NCBI RefSeq assembly: GCF_001078595.1
Contig: NZ_LFTY01000002.1
Location: forward strand, 2,785,773 to 2,849,772
Length of the DNA: 64,000 nt
Source: Candidatus Rhodobacter oscarellae
Lineage (GTDB): Bacteria; Pseudomonadota; Alphaproteobacteria; Rhodobacterales; Rhodobacteraceae
Direction of reading: 5' to 3'
In this document: in pieces, positions 59,381-64,000 of the stretch
Layout of the letters: each line of letters starts with the position of its first letter
Numbering within the stretch: the first letter of the stretch is position 1
Program-made: the position numbers and the translations under genes
Notes under the pieces: model-generated
Seen by the model: the letters and a program-made list of their open reading frames with translations, nothing else
Told to the model about the DNA's origin: nothing
Databases searched by the model: none

Positions 59381-60715
59381 TTAAGTGGTTGAGAACTCTG
59401 GATAGGCCTCCATGCCCAGCTCGGAGGTGTCGAGGCCGTTGATCTCGGCTTCCTCGTCAACCCGGATGCCCGTGACGAGCTTCAGGATGTACCAGACCAC
59501 ACCGGAGGCGACGAAGGTGAACACACCCACGACCACGATGGAGTAGATCTGCGTGCCCAGGTTGGCGTCGCCGTTGGTCAGGACCACGGCCAGGGTGCCC
59601 CAGATGCCCGCGAAGAGGTGCACCGGGATGGCGCCAACCACGTCGTCGATCTTCAGGCGGTCCAGGAAGGGCACACCGAAGACCACGATCGCGCCGCCCA
59701 CGGCACCGATCAGGCCCGCCATGAAGAGCGTCGGCGTCAGCGGCTCGGCGGTGATGGACACCAGACCAGCCAGCGCGCCGTTCAGCACCATGGTCAGGTC
59801 AACCTTGCCGTAGACCAGCTGCGTCAGGATCATCGCGGCGATGGCGCCACAGGCCGCAGCCATGTTGGTGTTCACGAAGATCCGGCTCACGTCGGCGATG
59901 TCGCTGATCGAGCCCATGGCCAGCTGCGAGCCGCCATTGAAGCCGAACCAACCCAGCCAAAGGATGAACGTGCCCAGCGTTGCCAGAGGCAGGTTCGAGC
60001 CCAGCATCGGAACGACCTTGCCGTCCTTGTACTTGCCAACCCGGGAGCCCAGGATGATCGCGCCCGCCAGAGCGGCCCAGCCACCCACAGAGTGCACAAC
60101 GGTCGAACCGGCGAAGTCCAAGAAGCCCATGTTGTCCAGGAAGCCGCCGCCCCATTTCCAGGAGGCCTGCAGCGGGTAGATCACGCCAGTCAGCACGACC
60201 ACAAAGGCGAGGAAGGGCCAGAGCTTGATGCGCTCGGCCAGCGCGCCCGACACGATCGAGGCGGTCGCGGCACAGAACATCAACTGGAAGAAGTAGTCCG
60301 AGCCGGTCGACGCATAGGCATAGTCGTCCACGGCGTCGGCGCCAACGCCCACGGCCTCCATGACCGCCGGGCCCCAAACGCCCGAAAGGATGCCTTCGAT
60401 CGACCAGGTACCCAGCGGGTACATCAGGTTATAGCCGATGGCGTAGTAGGCGATACAGGCGAAGCCGAAGAGGCCCATGTTCTTGGTCAGCTGCATGGTC
60501 ACGTTCTTCTGGCGCACCAGGCCGGCCTCGAGCATCGCAAAGCCACAGGCCATGAAGAACACCAGGAAGCCGCCGATCAGGAACAGCAACGTGGTCATGA
60601 TCCACACCACGTCGGTGGGGACGGCCGCGGGTGCCTCCGCTGCCTCCTGCGCCAGGCCCAACGAGGGCAGTGCCACCATCAGGGCGGCCGCGCTTACAGT
60701 CTTTAGAAGTTTCAT
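59381..60715 (-). CDS. amtB: Ammonium transporter Amt
   Basis: The 444-residue protein has a signal-like N-terminus (ALMVALPSLGLAQEA) and eleven hydrophobic segments with Amt hallmarks: FFMACGFAMLEAGLVR, DFAGSTVVHSVGGWAALAGAIILG near residues 200-223 (quoted in part), and HLFAGIWGTLAVVL. It conducts ammonium across the inner membrane and is gated by GlnK. It is downstream of glnK with a 24-bp gap and ends in a strong terminator. Confidence 0.95.
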   Translation of the reverse strand: MKLLKTVSAAALMVALPSLGLAQEAAEAPAAVPTDVVWIMTTLLFLIGGFLVFFMACGFAMLEAGLVRQKNVTMQLTKNMGLFGFACIAYYAIGYNLMYPLGTWSIEGILSGVWGPAVMEAVGVGADAVDDYAYASTGSDYFFQLMFCAATASIVSGALAERIKLWPFLAFVVVLTGVIYPLQASWKWGGGFLDNMGFLDFAGSTVVHSVGGWAALAGAIILGSRVGKYKDGKVVPMLGSNLPLATLGTFILWLGWFGFNGGSQLAMGSISDIADVSRIFVNTNMAAACGAIAAMILTQLVYGKVDLTMVLNGALAGLVSITAEPLTPTLFMAGLIGAVGGAIVVFGVPFLDRLKIDDVVGAIPVHLFAGIWGTLAVVLTNGDANLGTQIYSIVVVGVFTFVASGVVWYILKLVTGIRVDEEAEINGLDTSELGMEAYPEFSTT

Positions 60716-60739
60716 ATCAGGTCCTCGTAATGCGGCGCT

Positions 60740-61078
60740 CTACAGCGCGTCTTCATTGGTTTCGCCGGTGCGCACGCGCACGGCCTGAGCCACATCGAGG
60801 ACAAAAATCTTGCCGTCCCCAATCTTGTCGGTTTTTGCCTTGCTTTGGATCGTCTCGACCACCTGCTCCGCAATCGCGTCCGGTACGACGATCTCCAGCT
60901 TGGCCTTGGGCACGAAATTCACGTCGTATTCCGCGCCGCGATAAATCTCTGTGTGTCCGGATTGGGCGCCGAAGCCCTTGATCTCGGACACCATCATGCC
61001 ACCTACGCCGACCTCGGTGAGCGCTTCGCGCACCTCGTCGAGCTTGAATGGCTTGATCGCTGCAATGATCAGTTTCAC
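60740..61078 (-). CDS. glnK: Nitrogen regulatory protein P-II (GlnK)
   Basis: GlnK senses 2-oxoglutarate and ATP/ADP and blocks AmtB. From GTG 61078 the protein is the canonical 112 residues: VKLIIAAIKPFKLDEVREAL, the T-loop GFGAQSGHTEIYRGAEYDVN with the uridylylation Tyr51, and the C-terminal GDGKIFVLDVAQAVRVRTGE. AAGGGGA precedes the GTG. An in-frame ATG at 61096 is less likely. Confidence 0.95.
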   Translation of the reverse strand: MKLIIAAIKPFKLDEVREALTEVGVGGMMVSEIKGFGAQSGHTEIYRGAEYDVNFVPKAKLEIVVPDAIAEQVVETIQSKAKTDKIGDGKIFVLDVAQAVRVRTGETNEDAL

Positions 61079-61195
61079 CCTATTCCCCTTTGACATCAGG
61101 TTCCCGAGATACGGGAGGCACTGCCGCAAAACAGCGCTGCAGCGCGGCAACCTCAATGGCGCGCTGCGGCTGGGCGGGGCGTTTCCCGGCCAATC

Positions 61196-61240
61196 TGCAC
61201 AAAAATTATACTTTCTGTGCGCAATGGTGAAAAATTGTGC
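61196..61240. promoter_or_regulatory. Dyad-rich control region upstream of glnK (possible NtrC sites)
   Basis: TGCAC at 61196-61200 and GTGC at 61217-61220 form one dyad. GCGCAAT (61219-61225) and ATTGTGC (61234-61240) form another overlapping one. The spacer is A/T-rich, unlike its surroundings. GCAC/GTGC half-sites are typical of NtrC operators, and glnK-amt is usually NtrC-activated, but no clear sigma-54 promoter is visible. Confidence 0.45.
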
Positions 61241-61342
61241 GGAATGCGAATTCGCGCCCTCGCCGCCCGGCCAAGAATCGGGTCCACATTTCCGCGCCGC
61301 CGCGCTAAACTGGGTCAAACAACGAAGCCGAGCAGGGCTAAG

Positions 61343-63517
61343 ATGAGCAGTAAGGGTAACGGCACACGTCGCGTGGTGAACACGCGCCGCACGAATGGCG
61401 CGGGCGGTGGCAAGGGCTACACGCCCGTTGCGGCGCGAAACAAGGCAAAAGCGAAACCGAAGAAGCCCCGCGGCCCGCGCCGGGCGGCGGCGCCCAAGCG
61501 CGGGTTGTTCCGTCGGATCGGTGGCTTCTTTTCGTGGCTGATCTGGCTGGCGGTGTCGCGCGGCGCCATCGCGTTGGCGCTGGTCTCTGGCATCACCATC
61601 TGGAACTTCATGTCCGGGATCCCCGAGCTTGAGGATCTGCTCGACAGCCGCACCCGCGGCTCGGTGACGATCATGGACCGCAATGGCGAGGTGTTCGCCT
61701 GGCGCGGCAAGCAGTTCGGCGGCTCGATCACCACCGATACGGTGGCCCCGGTGCTGCGCGACGCGGTGGTCGCCACCGAGGATAAGCGGTTCTACCGGCA
61801 TCTGGGCGTTAGCCCGCGCGGCATAGCCAGCGCCATGCGGATCAACATGCGCGAGGGGCGCCCGCCGCTTTCCGGGCATGGCGGCTCCACGATCACCCAA
61901 CAGGTCGCCAAGCTGATCTGCATGGGCGTGCCCTATGACAAGGACATCTGGGACAGCGAGCGCGCCTACGAGGCGGACTGCCGCGAGAGCTCGATGTGGC
62001 GCAAGCTCAAAGAGATGCATTACGCCGTCGCGATGGAGCTGAAGTTCACCAAGGACGAGATCCTGACGATCTACCTCAACCGCGCCTTCCTGGGCGCCGG
62101 GGCGCATGGGTTCGAGGCCGCCGCGCAGCGCTACTTTGGGCGCTCGGCGGCCGAGGTGAACGCACCGCAGGCGGCGATGCTGGCGGGGCTTCTGGTGGCG
62201 CCGACGCGTTACGCGCCGACCAACAACCTAGAGCGCAGCCAGGACCGCGCCGCCACGGTGCTCAAGCTGATGCATGAGCAGGGCTATATCACGGACGCGG
62301 ACCGCGCCACGGCGGCGGCGGCGCCCGCCACGCTGAGCCAGGCGGCGGAGGCCCGTGCGGGGGGCTACTTTGCCGATTGGGTGATGGGGCGCGGACCGGA
62401 CTTCCTGACGCGGGATACGACCGAGGACGTGGTGGTCAAGACCACCTATGACCAGCGCATCCAGACCGCCGCCGAGGAGGGCCTGCAGGCGGTGCTGGAC
62501 GCCAAGCTCAAGGAGGGCTCAAAGGCGCAGGCGGCGATTGTGATCATGTCGGCGGACGGCGCGGTGCGCGCCATGGTGGGCGGGCGGCAGTTCAAGGGCG
62601 TCTCGGGCGGGTTCAACCGCGCGGTGCAGGCCAAGCGGCAGACCGGCTCGGCGTTTAAGCCCTTCGTCTATGCCACGGCGCTGGATCTGGGCTGGCGGTT
62701 CGATGACTTCGTGGATGACAGCCCGCTGACGATCGACATTCCCGGCTCGGGGCCCTGGACGCCCAAGAACTACACGCGCGATTTCCGCGGGCCGGTGAGC
62801 CTGACCGAGGCGCTGATCTGGTCGCTGAACATCCCGGCGATCCGGGTCTCCGAGGCGGTGGGGCGCGGGATGGTGCGCACGGTGGCCGAGAGCTTTGGGA
62901 TCGAGAGCGACCTGGCCTCTGGCCCGGCGCTGGCGCTGGGCACCTCTGAGGCCAGCCTGCTGGAGATGACGGGCGCCTATGCGGGCATCCTGAACGGCGG
63001 CTCCTCGGTGCGGCCCTACGGGCTGGTGGACCTGCGGTTCCTAGGCGAGCAGAGCCCGCTGATGACGCAGACCGGCGGGCTAGGGGAGCGGGTGATCTCG
63101 CCCCAGGCGGCGCAGCAGCTGATCTACATGATGCACCAGGTGGTCGAGACGGGCACCGGCGGGCGCGCCAAGCTGGACGGCTGGCAGGTGGCGGGCAAGA
63201 CCGGCACCACGAACAGCGCGCGGGATGCCTGGTTTCTGGGCTTCTCGGCGGATTACGTGGCGGGCATCTGGATGGGCTATGACGACAACACGCCGCTTTC
63301 CGGGGTGACGGGGGGCGGGCTGCCGGCGGAGATCTGGCAGGAGGTCATGACCCGCGTGCATGCCGGGCTGCCGCCGCGCACGCTGCCGATGCTCACGCCG
63401 GCGCAGCTGCCGCGGGACGTGCCGACGGCGGTGTCTTCGCCCGGCCGCCCGAACCAGGGCCTCGGAAACGCGATCGAGAACGTGCTGGACTCGATCTTCG
63501 GCGCCCCAAGGCGATAG
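61343..63517 (+). CDS. mrcA: Penicillin-binding protein 1A (bifunctional)
   Basis: The 724-residue protein has a basic cytoplasmic tail, one membrane span (GAIALALVSGITIWNFM), then a GT51 glycosyltransferase domain with the catalytic EDKRFYRHLGV (Glu146) and GGSTITQQVAKL, and a transpeptidase domain with S436-x-x-K439 (GSAFKPF), SLN and KTGTT. It polymerises and cross-links peptidoglycan. The start ATG 61343 is preceded by AGGGCTAAG; upstream in-frame ATGs extend into the glnK promoter region. Confidence 0.94.
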   Translation: MSSKGNGTRRVVNTRRTNGAGGGKGYTPVAARNKAKAKPKKPRGPRRAAAPKRGLFRRIGGFFSWLIWLAVSRGAIALALVSGITIWNFMSGIPELEDLLDSRTRGSVTIMDRNGEVFAWRGKQFGGSITTDTVAPVLRDAVVATEDKRFYRHLGVSPRGIASAMRINMREGRPPLSGHGGSTITQQVAKLICMGVPYDKDIWDSERAYEADCRESSMWRKLKEMHYAVAMELKFTKDEILTIYLNRAFLGAGAHGFEAAAQRYFGRSAAEVNAPQAAMLAGLLVAPTRYAPTNNLERSQDRAATVLKLMHEQGYITDADRATAAAAPATLSQAAEARAGGYFADWVMGRGPDFLTRDTTEDVVVKTTYDQRIQTAAEEGLQAVLDAKLKEGSKAQAAIVIMSADGAVRAMVGGRQFKGVSGGFNRAVQAKRQTGSAFKPFVYATALDLGWRFDDFVDDSPLTIDIPGSGPWTPKNYTRDFRGPVSLTEALIWSLNIPAIRVSEAVGRGMVRTVAESFGIESDLASGPALALGTSEASLLEMTGAYAGILNGGSSVRPYGLVDLRFLGEQSPLMTQTGGLGERVISPQAAQQLIYMMHQVVETGTGGRAKLDGWQVAGKTGTTNSARDAWFLGFSADYVAGIWMGYDDNTPLSGVTGGGLPAEIWQEVMTRVHAGLPPRTLPMLTPAQLPRDVPTAVSSPGRPNQGLGNAIENVLDSIFGAPRR

Positions 63518-63702
63518 CCGCGCCACGTCATCGGCGGGGAGGATGTCGCCGCCGAGCTGGACGCCAAACGCGCCATTGATCAGGGCACGCGGCTGGCCGC
63601 CACGCTGTAGGGGTTACCGAGGGGTGAACGGCGCGGGCGGCGGTTTTCGCCGTGGGTCTGCGATTCGGGCGGTTAACGGCTTATTTTGTTGGGAAATCCG
63701 CG

Positions 63703-63729
63703 GTCGGCAAAGCGTCGGCAAAGTGTCGG
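63703..63729. repeat. Helically phased GTCGG array, three units
   Basis: GTCGG occurs at 63703, 63714 and 63725, 11 bp apart, with another at 63748. It resembles the four-unit array at 41724-41761, and both lie downstream of a gene in the same relative orientation. Confidence 0.75.
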
Positions 63730-63803
63730 CCTTGCGTATGGCACTATGTCGGGCAAGGAGCGTGATTAACGGACCGCGCGGTGATGGAAGGTCGTGTGAT
63801 CGC

Positions 63804-63826
63804 GGTGGGCAGATTGCCCACCCTAC
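63804..63826. repeat. GTAGG-palindrome repeat (copy 3, inverted)
   Basis: Arms GGTGGGCA and TGCCCACC around GAT, then CTAC. The reverse complement opens GTAGGGTGGGCA, like copies 1 and 2. Confidence 0.7.
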
Positions 63827-63938
63827 GGCTCGCTGCTTCGGGCCGGGAGGCGGTGTTCTTTTTGATTTGGGTAGAAAGCGCCTGAGGTATCAGACCGTCT
63901 GGCGCATCGGGACGATCAGCCGTATCGCGCGCGGGTTC

Positions 63939-63983
63939 CGAAATCCTCAAAGGATTTCGATTCGCAATCCTTTAAGGATTGCG
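63939..63983. repeat. Paired-palindrome element at the window end
   Basis: Palindrome 63939-63959 (arms CGAAATCCT / AGGATTTCG, centre CAA) and palindrome 63963-63983 (arms CGCAATCCTT / AAGGATTGCG, centre T), three bases apart. The spacer is longer than the one base seen in the other copies. Confidence 0.75.
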
Positions 63984-64000
63984 CGCCCGGCGGAGAGGTC

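Larger units (their letters stand above)
63518..64000. other. Gene-free end of window with repeats
   Basis: No credible full gene is visible in these 483 bases. Just after mrcA, 63523-63609 has an open stretch ending VIGGEDVAAELDAKRAIDQG and a stop; it may be the relic of a lost gene, but no family is evident. Further on lie the phased GTCGG array, a GTAGG palindrome, and a paired palindrome at the edge. Confidence 0.5.

Noticed and set aside
60740-62107. Single 455-codon minus-strand ORF containing glnK
   Set aside because: Only the last 112 codons form P-II; the rest is antisense to mrcA and contains no domain. The GTG at 61078 gives the normal length.
63744-63950. Minus-strand ORF of 68 codons near the window end
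   Set aside because: It runs across the GTAGG palindrome and has low-complexity, shadow-like composition.

Overview
The window is chromosomal DNA of a marine-type alphaproteobacterium, very probably a Rhodobacteraceae/Roseobacter-group member. The reasons are high GC with strong third-position GC, an Irr-type iron box in front of a NifU-like gene, a glnK-amt pair, a DoeA-like ectoine hydrolase, a C-P lyase operon in the phnF/phnGHIJKLNM order, and several DUF families common in that group (DUF4329, DUF2061, DUF1643). I see no rRNA, tRNA, CRISPR array, prophage or intact insertion sequence. Gene function calls come from reading protein motifs by eye; no database search was run.

Layout. 0-2 kb: end of a sugar ABC transporter (permease, ATPase), then a gene-free stretch with an orphan LacI-type operator. 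2.1-13.5 kb: housekeeping genes (dapB, polysaccharide deacetylase, rbfA, phosphodiester glycosidase-like, truB, DUF1643, ectoine hydrolase-like peptidase, a large Ca-binding repeat protein, rpsO with its terminator, nitroreductase, EI24 membrane protein, SRPBCC protein, nudC). 13.7-18 kb: four genes of homoprotocatechuate (4-hydroxyphenylacetate meta-cleavage) catabolism on the minus strand. 18-23.7 kb: serine hydrolase, map, sfsA, then a plus-strand run of MoaB/CinA-like, GNAT, AhpD-like and OmpA-like genes. 23.8-25 kb: a decaying patch with a sulfatase pseudogene and a Bug/TctC fragment. 25-31.8 kb: multicopper oxidase divergent from a MarR regulator, SDR, PAS protein, orphan peptide-binding protein, and two DUF4329 copies, one broken. 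32-40 kb: class III aminotransferase, trpS, BCAT-like and OCD-like pair, usp, nfuA, GFA, tsaB, rimI. 40-43 kb: a membrane protein with an extraordinary Ala-alternating repeat, then asd. 43-47 kb: a CoA-transferase / citryl-CoA lyase / AtuA / DUF4387 catabolic operon. 47-55.2 kb: the C-P lyase operon. 55.3-63.5 kb: purD, xseA, a lysozyme-like protein, amt-glnK, and PBP1A. 63.5-64 kb: gene-free and rich in repeats.

The most unusual material is non-coding or low-complexity DNA. First, there is a family of paired perfect palindromes, 20-22 bp each and normally separated by exactly one base. It occurs six times, twice as a 142-bp composite of four palindromes around a conserved core; the two composites lie in inverted orientation around the aminotransferase-trpS segment. 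Second, three tandem 34-bp units upstream of xseA each spell an eight-codon ORF ending in SYRFAT, whose stop overlaps the Shine-Dalgarno of the next unit and finally that of xseA. Third, two arrays of GTCGG pentamers are spaced exactly 11 bp apart. Fourth, a hexanucleotide minisatellite encodes about 75 residues of alternating Ala and Phe/Val/Gly inside a membrane protein. Fifth, the phn operon carries a duplicated phnK 5' end flanking an inserted phosphatase-like gene, plus two opposite-strand small membrane ORFs.

The genes suggest an organism that scavenges phosphonates, ectoine, aromatic acids, peptides and sugars, controls nitrogen uptake through GlnK-Amt, and is losing some transport and sulfatase loci. 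Most starts were chosen from visible Shine-Dalgarno sequences and gene overlaps, and several differ from the longest possible ORF; these are flagged.
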